Of a stretch of 23,332 nucleotides of DNA, positions 7,154 through 14,410 are shown piece after piece. The position numbers were made by a program, and so were the translations under genes. Below the pieces are notes generated by a model. It had not been told where the DNA came from. It saw nothing but the letters and a program-made list of their open reading frames with translations, and did not search any database. The stretch comes from a virus. The stretch covers positions 1-23,332 of the IMG/VR virus record IMGVR_UViG_3300037094_000084; one strand, written 5' to 3'. Position 1 is the stretch's first letter. Each line of letters begins with the position of its first letter.

Positions 7154-8007
7154 AGCTGTTCCTCAAACGTGTATGCGACTACCCAATAGGTCTGTGTGGG
7201 GGACACCACGGAGGTTTGCTTTTTATGTGAGGCCTCCAGCTTCACGTAGTAAATTTCTTGGTATGGGTCAACCTGATCGATCTGAAGAAAGAAGTTTCTG
7301 TTCTGGCCTATTATGGCAAAGATATAGTCCAGTTGATTAATCACATTTTGGGCCATGGGGGGAAAAGTCAGGGTTATTTGTTTAAATTGTGGCAGCACTT
7401 CCACAAAAGTCTGAAGGCCCACACCTTTGGATTTATTGGACCCATCAATTAGCTCGATTAAAATACCATTAAAGGCTGGTGCCTGGGGGATGTCGTAAGT
7501 TTGGCCAAGGAATATCCTGCCCACATCCCGCGTTTGGCTGGCTGCTGATTTGTAGTATTTGAATTGCCAATAGCGATAGGTCGGGGCCCCCGGAGTTGTT
7601 TCAAAATACCCCTCGAAATATTGGTGGGGGGACTGAGCATCCGTTATGGAACTTTGATTCAGGGTTTGGGAAAATGGAGGCGAGGACCATGAGTTGACTG
7701 AATTCCCGGCAACGGTCACGGGCCCGTCCCCCCAATCGCCGCTGGTAAAGCCTGTGGTATCCCCGCTGGTCATCGACCCCTCGTTGAGGGTTGTAAAGAA
7801 AGCTATGAAGGCGTCTACCGAAACAGGTGCCCCAAAATCTATAGTCAGGGTTTCCGCGCCTAACGTGTTCCCACTCCTCCAAACACGGCTGCGGAACTGG
7901 GTTTGAACGTTGGAGGCCGGAAGCATTTGGGCATAGGAACTGGGGACCAGGGAAGAGGCTGGTAAAGCGTCAAAGGTCCGGTTGTCCCAGAATAGGCGCA
8001 CAGCCAT
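7150..8007 (-). CDS. distal tail-like protein with discoidin-type N-terminal region
   Basis: This 285-residue protein lies directly after the tape measure, sharing one base with its stop (TAATG). Residues 1-160 look like a jelly-roll or discoidin-type domain: LFWDNRTFDALPASSLVPSS, SRVWRSGNTLGAETLTIDFG and a YRYWQFKYYKS strand. The C-terminal half has LIELIDGSNKSKGVG, QITLTFPPMAQNVINQLDYI and QNRNFFLQIDQ, resembling the belt part of distal tail proteins that ring the tail tip. It probably joins the tube end to the hub encoded next. Assignment rests on position plus overall style. Confidence 0.6.
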   Translation of the reverse strand: MAVRLFWDNRTFDALPASSLVPSSYAQMLPASNVQTQFRSRVWRSGNTLGAETLTIDFGAPVSVDAFIAFFTTLNEGSMTSGDTTGFTSGDWGDGPVTVAGNSVNSWSSPPFSQTLNQSSITDAQSPHQYFEGYFETTPGAPTYRYWQFKYYKSAASQTRDVGRIFLGQTYDIPQAPAFNGILIELIDGSNKSKGVGLQTFVEVLPQFKQITLTFPPMAQNVINQLDYIFAIIGQNRNFFLQIDQVDPYQEIYYVKLEASHKKQTSVVSPTQTYWVVAYTFEEQL

Positions 8008-10073
8008 TAGGAGTTCACCGATTGAGCCCTGACCGCGCTAGGGTGGATAACCACCCTTCCTTCCCGGGAAGCCTTGGATACCGATTTCAATATTGGCCTA
8101 GAGTCCAGATAAACGGCAACTTGGAATGTCGGGGAACCTGAAGAACCTGATCCGGAGGCGGTTGGATCAGAGCCTCCTGCGCTAGAAGGCGCTCCACCCC
8201 CAGCGCTGGGTTGGACCCCTACGCCCATTTTTCCATTACTGAGCCTAGTTACAGGCAAAATAACCTCTGGACCGGCTTCACCTACGGTGACCGCTGTGGC
8301 TTGGTCAAACACTCCCCCGTTGGCCATAGCAGGCATACCCAACGCGGACACTGCCGCAATCAGCCCCACAATAAGGGGAATAGCCAACAAGGGATTGGCA
8401 TCCAAAAAAGAAAAGGCCTTGGCTATGTCTAACTGAACCTCTAGGTACTTTATTCCCCACTGAACCACGGAGTCCAACATGCCTGAGAGAGCTTTACTTG
8501 TGATACTTCTCCAGTCAGCCGCACCCGTGGTCAAGGAATCCGTAACTCCTTTAACCATGTCATTCATCGCGGTGTTCATGCCCTCAAACAAGGTTTGCCC
8601 AAACTGTTGTATCTTATTGAACGCCTCAACCCAAGTTTCCTCTATCTGCTGGGATGTTCCGGCGTTATTTTGTGTCTGCTTTTTAAGCTCATCTTTTTGA
8701 TATGTCGTAAGCCCTGCCCACCACGTTTGAATGCTTCCTATCGCCCCACCGGCCACAGATTTTATGTTGTCGTAAGCAGTTTGAGCCCATCCGGCCATGT
8801 CGTTAAAACTTTTACCGATGTCCACAGAGGAGTTCATTGAGTTAGCCATGTTTGTCTGCATGTCTTTGGACGCTTTTTGAACGGACATACTAAGTTGATT
8901 AATGGCCATCATGGAAGAGTCCCCGAGCCCGGGGATGTGGGATAAAACCTTTTCTATGGCGATTCCAAAACTAAGGACACCTACTTGCAGTGCGTCCCAA
9001 AGATACAGCCCCAGGCTTTTTATCGATTCCCAATTATCATAAAGTAGTTTTCCAACAACCACTACTCCAGCAACAGCGGCAATCCAAGGTAACAGTGGGA
9101 AAATCATATCTATAAAACTAGCCGCGAGAGTCATCGCCCCTTTTATAAGCGGCCCAAATATATTTAGCAGTGCGCCCCCAGCAGCAGACATCAGCTTCCA
9201 AGCCCCTATCGCTGGGCCTATTGCTCCCAATAGTGCTCCTAATCCAACGATAACGTCCTTATTGGTGTCTGACAGCCCTTTAAACCACGTCATAACATCC
9301 CGTACCACGTTGTCCAAAGCATTGAGGGCTGGCACTAACATGCTCATGATCGTGCCGCCCAAAGGATCAAGGGCGTCTTTCATGTCAGTGAAGTCTCGCT
9401 TCATCTGATTTGCAGGTAACTCAGCCATCGCTTCTGCCGATTTCCCATAAACCTTGTTTAAATTACCCATGATAATAGCTTGGGCATCCCCGATTTTTCC
9501 CATGGCCATGTCATTTTCTATTACTTGCCTCTGAGCCGGAGAAATGCTGGCCATCGACAGGCGTAAAAGATTAAAAGCCCTAGTTGGGTTCTCCAGGGCC
9601 GCTCCTATTTTTTGGCTGGCTTCTGCCAACGATGTCTTGGACTCCATCGCAAACCCGACAGCATCATTAGCCGCATCCTTAAACGTGTCTCCTGAGATGT
9701 ATTGGAATTTCAGTAGGGAGTCTATGACCCCCTGCATAATGTCCGTCTTGCCCATACCAGATATGACGTTTAAATTCGAGGCCATCACAGTGAGTTCTTT
9801 AGAAGAGAAACCAGATGCATCCCCGGTGCCTTGTATCTCCGCGTTCATTTGAGCAACGGCCTGGGTGCCAGCGTTGAAAGATTCAACTGCCGTGTCGGCC
9901 AGAAAAGTTAGAGGAACAGTTATTCCAGCGTCTAAGGCCAATCCTGTGCTTTTAAAACTATCCGCCATGGAGGATGTTGCTTTGACAGTAGCTTGTTGCG
10001 CGGAAGACATAGCGGCAGTGTATCCGGAAGCGTCTCCTGTTATTTTTGCCGAAATGTCATCTATCGTGCTCAT
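8007..10073 (-). CDS. tail tape measure protein
   Basis: This 688-residue protein has the usual tape-measure architecture. A helical N-terminus (ISAKITGDASGYTAAMSSAQ) is followed by a region with ASNLNVISGMGKTDIMQGVI (about 107-126). Hydrophobic segments follow at about 270-345 (GLGALLGAIGPAIGAW; LLPWIAAVAGVVVVGKLLYD) and again near 560-580 (LLAIPLIVGLIAAVSALGM). The end carries the conserved-type motif GGVFDQATAVTVGEAGPEVILPV in two adjoining parts (about 587-609). Tape measures set tail length and help DNA entry; at roughly 1.5 angstrom per residue this length implies a tail near 100 nm. The ATG overlaps the stop of the -1 chaperone frame, and it precedes the tail-tip genes as expected. Confidence 0.93.
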   Translation of the reverse strand: MSTIDDISAKITGDASGYTAAMSSAQQATVKATSSMADSFKSTGLALDAGITVPLTFLADTAVESFNAGTQAVAQMNAEIQGTGDASGFSSKELTVMASNLNVISGMGKTDIMQGVIDSLLKFQYISGDTFKDAANDAVGFAMESKTSLAEASQKIGAALENPTRAFNLLRLSMASISPAQRQVIENDMAMGKIGDAQAIIMGNLNKVYGKSAEAMAELPANQMKRDFTDMKDALDPLGGTIMSMLVPALNALDNVVRDVMTWFKGLSDTNKDVIVGLGALLGAIGPAIGAWKLMSAAGGALLNIFGPLIKGAMTLAASFIDMIFPLLPWIAAVAGVVVVGKLLYDNWESIKSLGLYLWDALQVGVLSFGIAIEKVLSHIPGLGDSSMMAINQLSMSVQKASKDMQTNMANSMNSSVDIGKSFNDMAGWAQTAYDNIKSVAGGAIGSIQTWWAGLTTYQKDELKKQTQNNAGTSQQIEETWVEAFNKIQQFGQTLFEGMNTAMNDMVKGVTDSLTTGAADWRSITSKALSGMLDSVVQWGIKYLEVQLDIAKAFSFLDANPLLAIPLIVGLIAAVSALGMPAMANGGVFDQATAVTVGEAGPEVILPVTRLSNGKMGVGVQPSAGGGAPSSAGGSDPTASGSGSSGSPTFQVAVYLDSRPILKSVSKASREGRVVIHPSAVRAQSVNS

Positions 10074-10297
10074 TTTTTATCCGGATACCTTTCCATAAGG
10101 TCAAACAATTCATCCGGCGAAGGAGGAGGAATAGGCTTCTCTATGTTGTTGGCCTCCTGCCACCCCTCAAGAGCACTGTAAAACTCTGTAACCGTTGAGG
10201 ACCAAAACTCGGAACGGGACCAGCCTAAAACTCCCATTCCAACTTGCATCCACCTTCGCCAAGGAAGATCGGTTACGGCGTCCCCTTGGCTCCTTCG
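10070..10297 (-). CDS. tail assembly chaperone, -1 frameshift extension (rcc01693/TAC_6-like)
   Basis: This is the second half of the chaperone pair, read in the -1 frame. It contains the hallmark of the GTA rcc01693-type chaperones: LPWRRWMQVGMGVLGWSRSE followed by FW, and an acidic, Pro-rich tail ending DLMERYPDKK. The domain begins before the only possible internal ATG (10249) and overlaps the end of the upstream frame. That ATG has AAGG only 3 nt away, so independent initiation is poor. A slippery GGGAAAC at 10297-10303 lets ribosomes shift -1 and add 75 residues, for a predicted 191-residue fusion, as with lambda G/GT. The stop overlaps the tape-measure ATG. If shifting failed, a 59-residue protein from 10249 is the alternative. 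Confidence 0.78.
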   Translation of the reverse strand, partial: RRSQGDAVTDLPWRRWMQVGMGVLGWSRSEFWSSTVTEFYSALEGWQEANNIEKPIPPPSPDELFDLMERYPDKK

Positions 10298-10303
10298 TTT
10301 CCC
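10258..10303 (-). promoter_or_regulatory. programmed -1 ribosomal frameshift signal
   Basis: On the minus strand, a canonical X-XXY-YYZ heptamer GGGAAAC (10297-10303) is in the correct zero frame (GAG GGA AAC). It is followed by a 6-nt spacer (10291-10296) and a perfect 7-bp stem, GCCAAGG (10284-10290) with CCTTGGC (10258-10264), enclosing a 19-nt loop. The zero-frame stop lies in that loop. Geometry matches known phage tail-chaperone signals such as lambda GGGAAAG. Confidence 0.82.
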
Positions 10304-10644
10304 TCGTCTTCTTTCAAGGACTCCTGGCCTGACAAGGCCACGCCTATGAATTTACCGAGCATAGCCAGTCCACTCAACGTCCCATGCTTGACCAGCAACT
10401 TTCCGAGCCCGTTGTAACTCAACTTTGGCTCAGACTGGGCGATGTAGATCATTCGCGCCACTTCTTCCATAGTGAAGGAAGGCCGCTCTTGCCGGAACTC
10501 ATTTGAAATTTGGATGAAGGATCGTTTTAGGGTTGACTCCATGTTTGCGATATTCTCAAACGATGGAACCAGAACAAATTCCCTGTCCCCAATTTTTCCC
10601 TTAACTTCCCCCCGGGCCTCGTTAGCTGCTCCTGGTGTTTCCAC
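10273..10644 (-). CDS. tail assembly chaperone (gpG-like, GTA gp10/TAC_11-like)
   Basis: This 123-residue protein starts at GTG with AGGAGG 5 nt upstream. The motif GEVKGKIGDREFVLVPSFEN (about 12-31) followed by a helical region (NIANMESTLKRSF; TMEEVARMIYIAQSE; GLGKLLVKHG) fits the GTA-gp10-type chaperone family, whose members keep the tape measure soluble during tail assembly. The C-terminus is charged (ESLKEDEGNEGAKGTP), and here lies the slippery site that switches some ribosomes into the -1 frame. It sits between the tube genes and the tape measure, exactly where this pair belongs. Confidence 0.8.
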   Translation of the reverse strand: METPGAANEARGEVKGKIGDREFVLVPSFENIANMESTLKRSFIQISNEFRQERPSFTMEEVARMIYIAQSEPKLSYNGLGKLLVKHGTLSGLAMLGKFIGVALSGQESLKEDEGNEGAKGTP

Positions 10645-10677
10645 TACCGCCTCCTGTTAATTTGTTGAACCTACCTT

Positions 10678-11106
10678 TTAGATGTGAGGCGTCAAAACCA
10701 CCGGGCCGCTGGATTCCAGCGTCATGGAGTATTCCTGGGCCCCGTTATAGTTTCCGGTGTACTCGAATTTGGAAACCAAGAACGAGCCAGTGATAGTGTC
10801 TCCATCTTCAGCGGTCAACTGAAAATTGGCCATGGCCCCATTTATGGAGAACCCACGGACATAGTTTTCCCCAACTGAATCCTTGAATATTCCAGATCCG
10901 GAAATGGACAAGGACCGATCCCCCGTATTGGCCAGGAGAGTTTTCCAGGGCGCTTCGTCCTTCGTGGTGATGTCCACCACAGCGTTTGCAATGGACGCGG
11001 TAGCGGCCCGAAGACCTCCCACCGATGTGTAATCTGCCGGGGACACACCATCTGTCACCTTCAAAAGAAATAACCGGCCTTTAGATGCTCCGTAAGGGGT
11101 TGGCAT
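10678..11106 (-). CDS. major tail tube protein, copy 2
   Basis: This 142-residue protein has the layout of TP901-1/HK97-type tube proteins: GRLFLLKVTDG at the start, VDITTKDEAPWKTLLANTGD, the SGSGIFKDSVGENYVR core, and the C-terminal strand pair GSFLVSKFEYTGNYNGAQEY with SMTLESSGPV. The family stacks as rings to form the tail tube. It is a paralogue of the gene immediately upstream, sharing the order G-R-FLL, ITTK/ITSTKS, SGIFK/TGVFK, F.VS..EY.G..(D/N)GA.-Y..TLESSG. A very strong AGGAGG lies 6 nt before its ATG, suggesting heavy translation. Which copy is the main tube subunit cannot be told from sequence. Confidence 0.83.
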   Translation of the reverse strand: MPTPYGASKGRLFLLKVTDGVSPADYTSVGGLRAATASIANAVVDITTKDEAPWKTLLANTGDRSLSISGSGIFKDSVGENYVRGFSINGAMANFQLTAEDGDTITGSFLVSKFEYTGNYNGAQEYSMTLESSGPVVLTPHI

Positions 11107-11122
11107 TCACATCCTCCTAAGA

Positions 11123-11545
11123 TTATGCGCTACCGGGCCAATCTGGTCCGGACATCGTACCTGATGACTCAAGTGTTATGTTGTAAAGCAACGCTCCATC
11201 GTGAGCCCCATTGTACTCTAAATTGGACACTATGAACAAGCCGGAAAAGTTCTCCCCGGACTCCTCAAAAATGACCCTACAAAGGTGCAAAGTATGGGAA
11301 AAAGACCACACCTCCACTGTCTGTTGCCCTAGATCATTCTTAAAGACCCCTGTGCCAGTGAGAGTGATAGTTTGGTTACCACAGTCAGCCAAGATTTCAC
11401 GCCACCCCGCGCTTTTTGTGCTAGTAATGGGGACAATTGTGTTCCCTATCTTTATCCCCGTGGTCTGGAGGCCCATGACCGAGATATAGTAGCCCTGGGT
11501 ATTTACCTGGAGAAGGAAGTTCCTGCCTAGACGAATGCCGCTCAT
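11123..11545 (-). CDS. tail tube protein, copy 1
   Basis: This 140-residue protein has the tube-protein signature GRNFLLQVNTQGYYISVMGL, PITSTKSAGWREILADCGNQ, LTGTGVFKNDLGQQ and the ending FSGLFIVSNLEYNGAHDGAL followed by LYNITLESSGTMSGP. It aligns along its length with the next gene, so the two are tandem paralogues. GAGG lies 6 nt before the ATG. Possible roles are a second ring type within one tube, or a tube-initiation or tail-terminal variant. It has a His/Cys patch (FSHTLHLCRV) absent in the second copy. Confidence 0.82.
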   Translation of the reverse strand: MSGIRLGRNFLLQVNTQGYYISVMGLQTTGIKIGNTIVPITSTKSAGWREILADCGNQTITLTGTGVFKNDLGQQTVEVWSFSHTLHLCRVIFEESGENFSGLFIVSNLEYNGAHDGALLYNITLESSGTMSGPDWPGSA

Positions 11546-11584
11546 TTAAAACCTCGCCCTTAAATTAAAATACAACTAGCGGTA

Positions 11585-11746
11585 TCAGCGTTCCAACCAT
11601 TTCCCATCTTGTTCCTGTAAAACGAGTCCTTGGTTCTTTCCACCCTCGGAAAAATAAACCGAATGGATGAGCAGTTGACCAGCACTAAGCGCAACACACG
11701 GGAGCCAATCTATCGACCGTCCATAATCACCCGTGCTGTCAAACAT
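11585..11746 (-). CDS. small hypothetical protein between tail terminator and tube genes
   Basis: This is an uninterrupted 53-codon frame from the ATG at 11746 to TGA at 11585, filling most of the 212-nt gap between two tail genes. The product (MFDSTGDYGRSIDWLPCVAL..., ending GLVLQEQDGKWLER) has balanced composition and alternating polar and hydrophobic residues like a small beta domain. It could start at TTG 11761, which overlaps the upstream stop, giving 58 residues. The ribosome site is weak, so coupling to the previous gene is likely. Position fits a small tail accessory; no family recognised. Confidence 0.5.
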   Translation of the reverse strand: MFDSTGDYGRSIDWLPCVALSAGQLLIHSVYFSEGGKNQGLVLQEQDGKWLER

Positions 11747-11757
11747 GGATTTACCAA

Positions 11758-12201
11758 TCAAGGTGCTGGGATATCAAAGCCCGGTTCGTAAGTCATCAGA
11801 ACAGAAAAATTCAAAACCAATTCGTCCCGATTATTTGAGTCTTTCCCCATTGGCAAGGGACCAGCTGTTTTAGAGTAAACGTAGATGTATTTGTTTCCGC
11901 CCGGGATAACCGGCTCGTTTTGGTGCAGACCGTTAAATATTTTTTGGGCCTGCGCCCGAAGAGGAGCGTAAGCATTGGTTGATCCGCGTAACCGGACCTG
12001 GAGGCCTACGGCCATAGCTGGTTCTTCCCCAATATTTGGGTCGCGGACGATGTCCGGGGCTTCCCCGGGAGTCTCAAACAGGGCCACCACTTGGTCCGGT
12101 TCAGGGGGCAAAAACCCCTCAGACACAGCCCATCCGGTGGATCCGCCCACAAGACTCTGCGCTACTAGCCAATTGTTTATGTCATCCAAGAAAATCGACA
12201 T
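11758..12201 (-). CDS. tail terminator-type protein (minor capsid/DUF3168-like)
   Basis: This 147-residue protein lies where the tail terminator is found in lambda/SPP1-type phages, after the tail-completion protein and before the tube. Features include MSIFLDDINNWLVAQ at the start, VALFETPGEAPDIV (about 39-52), VGLQVRLRGS (about 66-75), YAPLRAQAQKIFNGLHQ and a late strand DELVLNFSVLMTYEPG. This pattern (short helical start, FETPG, QVR.RG, late N-F-V-Y strand) is typical of the phage minor-capsid/tail-terminator family. The family caps the finished tail for joining to heads. Its stop and the next start are separated by the small ORF. Confidence 0.72.
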   Translation of the reverse strand: MSIFLDDINNWLVAQSLVGGSTGWAVSEGFLPPEPDQVVALFETPGEAPDIVRDPNIGEEPAMAVGLQVRLRGSTNAYAPLRAQAQKIFNGLHQNEPVIPGGNKYIYVYSKTAGPLPMGKDSNNRDELVLNFSVLMTYEPGFDIPAP

Positions 12202-12629
12202 CAGTCAGGCAGCCTTTCTTGTATTCTTCCAGCCAATCTTTCAGACATGGAGGATTTGCGTTCATTCAGGGGAATCTCCAGAAATTTAGCGCCCCCGACT
12301 GGATGGTGCTTGGTTAAATCTTCGTGGACAGGAACGGCATAGCCCACAACCGAGGAATTTGTCTCCCCCTGATTACCTGATCCAGCAACGCCTCCAAACC
12401 CAAATTCCACAGAAACAGAATTCCCGTTTATTTCTGGAAGATTGACGTGGCCAGAACTAACTAGGAATCCGTGGAGCACCGGGGTTAAGGGTTTTGACGC
12501 CGCAATAATTTCCTCCCCCTCCATGAACAGAGCCGGGGCCACAGCCTTCAACATGTCCCTCGGCCTATTGGCCAGCTTGGATAAAAGTTTTTGAAGGCCT
12601 GCGTCCCAGGTTACTTTTAAGGTATCCAT
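12201..12629 (-). CDS. tail completion / HK97 gp10-like protein
   Basis: This 142-residue protein has a helical N-terminal half (WDAGLQKLLSKLANRPRDML; EGEEIIAASKPLTPVLHGFL) and the signature C-terminal segment YAVPVHEDLTKHHPVGGAKF followed by LEIPLNE (about 99-125), typical of HK97 gp10-like/minor-capsid proteins. These act at the head-tail joint. Its stop overlaps the next start by one base, and its start overlaps the head-closure stop by one base, so the three joining proteins form a tight coupled set. Confidence 0.8.
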   Translation of the reverse strand: MDTLKVTWDAGLQKLLSKLANRPRDMLKAVAPALFMEGEEIIAASKPLTPVLHGFLVSSGHVNLPEINGNSVSVEFGFGGVAGSGNQGETNSSVVGYAVPVHEDLTKHHPVGGAKFLEIPLNERKSSMSERLAGRIQERLPD

Positions 12630-12970
12630 CAGAGGAAGTACACAACTGCATGTGAAGGCCCCAGATCGTCCTGGAAAATTTCAACAGACGCAATCTGTGG
12701 ACTTTTCCCATCGCTCAGGATAACCCGGTCATCCGGAAGAACGTTTGGAAACGGCTCCCCCGACACCAAAGAAGGCCCTATCCAACAATGCGCGGAGGAC
12801 ACTACTTCTTGAGCATCACTTTTTCTAACGAGTTTGTTTTTCCGCACTAACCGGCAAGGGTATTCATGCCCCGTGGTGTATTGCGGATTCCCATAACTGT
12901 CCCTGCTTTGGAGAGAAAACCACTGACAGGTGTCCGTGAACATTTCCTGGAGGTCGTTGGTTATAGTCAT
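12629..12970 (-). CDS. head closure / head-tail adaptor protein
   Basis: This is a 113-residue beta-rich protein. DTCQWFSLQSRDSYGNPQY (about 13-31), the YPCRLVRK strand, then LPDDRVILSDG and the end motif DLGPSHAVVYF match the style of SPP1 gp16-like head-closure proteins, where a small barrel plugs the connector. It is the first joining gene after the sugar-enzyme cassette; in a standard order it would directly follow the connector at 16932-17393. Ribosome site is weak. Confidence 0.68.
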   Translation of the reverse strand: MTITNDLQEMFTDTCQWFSLQSRDSYGNPQYTTGHEYPCRLVRKNKLVRKSDAQEVVSSAHCWIGPSLVSGEPFPNVLPDDRVILSDGKSPQIASVEIFQDDLGPSHAVVYFL

Positions 12971-12980
12971 AGACTTTATT

Positions 12981-13778
12981 TTAGCTTATTTTTTTGATTA
13001 ATTCATCAACCTTGTCCAGGGTGAATTCCCTGTTAAATAGTGCAATGCTTTCCGGGTAATTAAGGCCAATACTGTATTGGTCCCCAGCGTGGGCTATGTC
13101 GTAGTCGTCCGGATAAAACGTAAGATTTGGTTTTTTAGAGAAGTACCAATTAGCGATACTCATGGAGGACGTGCACACCACCACCCCTGCCGCTCGATTA
13201 AACAATTTCACTGTCCCCGGAACACTCAATTTATCAATCAAGGACAAAACGCCTGGGTTGAACTCATATCCAATCTCTTTGGACGCGATATTTGGCCCAT
13301 ACCTCTGGAATGTCCTGCCCACCCCCACCACTTTAATCCCCTTCTCGATCAGATGGGCACAGATGCTTTCCAGTATAGGCCTGGGGAGATTTCGATATTC
13401 CCCTCCCGCAGAAGCAGAAATGGCCACAAAAGGAGTGCTTCCTAGCTCATCCAAAACAACCTTGTCCTGATCCGAAATATAAAATACTTCTTTCTTACGT
13501 TCAGCAACTGATGGAATGGTGTCATTCAAGGCTATACCGTTGAACGTTCGCGCCTGCTCCGCCTTACTTAATTCCCGCCACGGGTAGGACACCACGTGTA
13601 GCTGATCTTTTTTAGGGTGCCAGTTCCATATTTCATGGCAGAAAGGATTTGGAGAAACGATGTGAATATCACAGGTGTCCTCGGGTTTGAGGTTGTCCAG
13701 GGATATGTAAGAATCCTGCATCCGCATAGAAACAAAAACATCCCCTAGTCCACCCGCGTAACAAATGGAGTATTTCAT
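12981..13778 (-). CDS. GT9-like glycosyltransferase-type protein
   Basis: I place the start at the ATG at 13778, with AAAGGG 7 nt upstream, rather than the GTG two codons earlier; this gives 265 residues. The N-terminal MKYSICYAGGLGDVFVSMRM contains the G-G-L-GD motif (9-13) of heptosyltransferase-like GT-B enzymes. The middle has FVAISASAGGEYRNLP (about 117-132) and KGIKVVGVG (about 147-155), and the C-terminal half has AAGVVVCTSSMSIANWYFS (about 196-214), equivalent to the donor-site helix region. Family knowledge suggests transfer or recognition of sugar nucleotides; substrate unknown. It is last in a four-gene enzyme cassette. A non-catalytic relative cannot be excluded. Confidence 0.6.
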   Translation of the reverse strand: MKYSICYAGGLGDVFVSMRMQDSYISLDNLKPEDTCDIHIVSPNPFCHEIWNWHPKKDQLHVVSYPWRELSKAEQARTFNGIALNDTIPSVAERKKEVFYISDQDKVVLDELGSTPFVAISASAGGEYRNLPRPILESICAHLIEKGIKVVGVGRTFQRYGPNIASKEIGYEFNPGVLSLIDKLSVPGTVKLFNRAAGVVVCTSSMSIANWYFSKKPNLTFYPDDYDIAHAGDQYSIGLNYPESIALFNREFTLDKVDELIKKIS

Positions 13779-13780
13779 GG

Positions 13781-14410
13781 TCACACCCTTTCAAAAGCAA
13801 AAGTCTCTATGCCCTCACGCCCCAACTCAATTTCAAACAAGGAGTGCCCAATAAACATAAATCCAACCTTACCCATCCAGGACACAAATCCTTGTCTCGT
13901 CCAGTACCAACAATGTTCGCCTTTTTTAAAATGCTTGGATCGAATCACGTGTTCCCCGTCCTTAAAAATGGGCAGGCTGACAAATACGTATTTTGAGATA
14001 TTGTCCAGGATGGATGTCGGATTGTTTATGTGCTCCAAGGAATCCCAAAACGTGGCCGCAAAAAAAATTTTATTCGTGGGGTCTGCAAACACATTCCGTT
14101 CTGTCAGCCACTGAACCCCAAATGGATTTACATCAAACCCAACCGTATCTGGTCGCTGCTCCACAAAGCAGCCGGAGCCTATGCCTATATCCACCAGGGG
14201 GCCGTTACTGTAAAACTGCCTAACCCAGTCAACCCTCTTTGCTGTTAGTTTTTTACCCATTTCCGTGTCCCCAAGCTGGACATAGTTCTTAAAATAGTCT
14301 TTTCCGTAAATGCCTTCTTTGGGCGGAAAATATCCGATACCTTTTTCGGGAAGCCAGATGAATTCTTTTTCCAGCAGCTCCTGAAAATTCTTGTCTATTC
14401 CGCCGATCAT
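13781..14410 (-). CDS. SAM-dependent class I methyltransferase
   Basis: The ATG at 14410 overlaps the upstream TGA (ATGA) and has AAAGG 7 nt upstream, so I use it rather than an earlier in-frame codon, giving 209 residues. Motif I is LVDIGIGSG (72-80), the acidic loop after strand 2 is GFDVNP (91-96) and motif IV-like is FWDSLEHINNP (121-131), all standard for class I SAM binding (Methyltransf_23 type). The N-terminal 55 residues are aromatic and charged and may be a substrate cap; the C-terminal region has HCWYWTRQGF. Between two glycosyltransferase-like genes, a sugar or glycan methyltransferase is the natural inference; DNA methylation is less likely since DPPY/NPPY is absent. Confidence 0.8.
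   Translation of the reverse strand: MIGGIDKNFQELLEKEFIWLPEKGIGYFPPKEGIYGKDYFKNYVQLGDTEMGKKLTAKRVDWVRQFYSNGPLVDIGIGSGCFVEQRPDTVGFDVNPFGVQWLTERNVFADPTNKIFFAATFWDSLEHINNPTSILDNISKYVFVSLPIFKDGEHVIRSKHFKKGEHCWYWTRQGFVSWMGKVGFMFIGHSLFEIELGREGIETFAFERV

Noticed and set aside
8007-10073. Tape measure carrying a peptidase or lysozyme domain
   Set aside because: I looked for NlpC/P60, M23 and lysozyme motifs and saw none; the late part is hydrophobic and Gly-rich with the usual GEAGPE motif.
13781-14410. DNA methyltransferase for restriction defence
   Set aside because: The protein has class I SAM motifs but no DPPY/NPPY or PCQ motif, and its neighbours are sugar-type enzymes.
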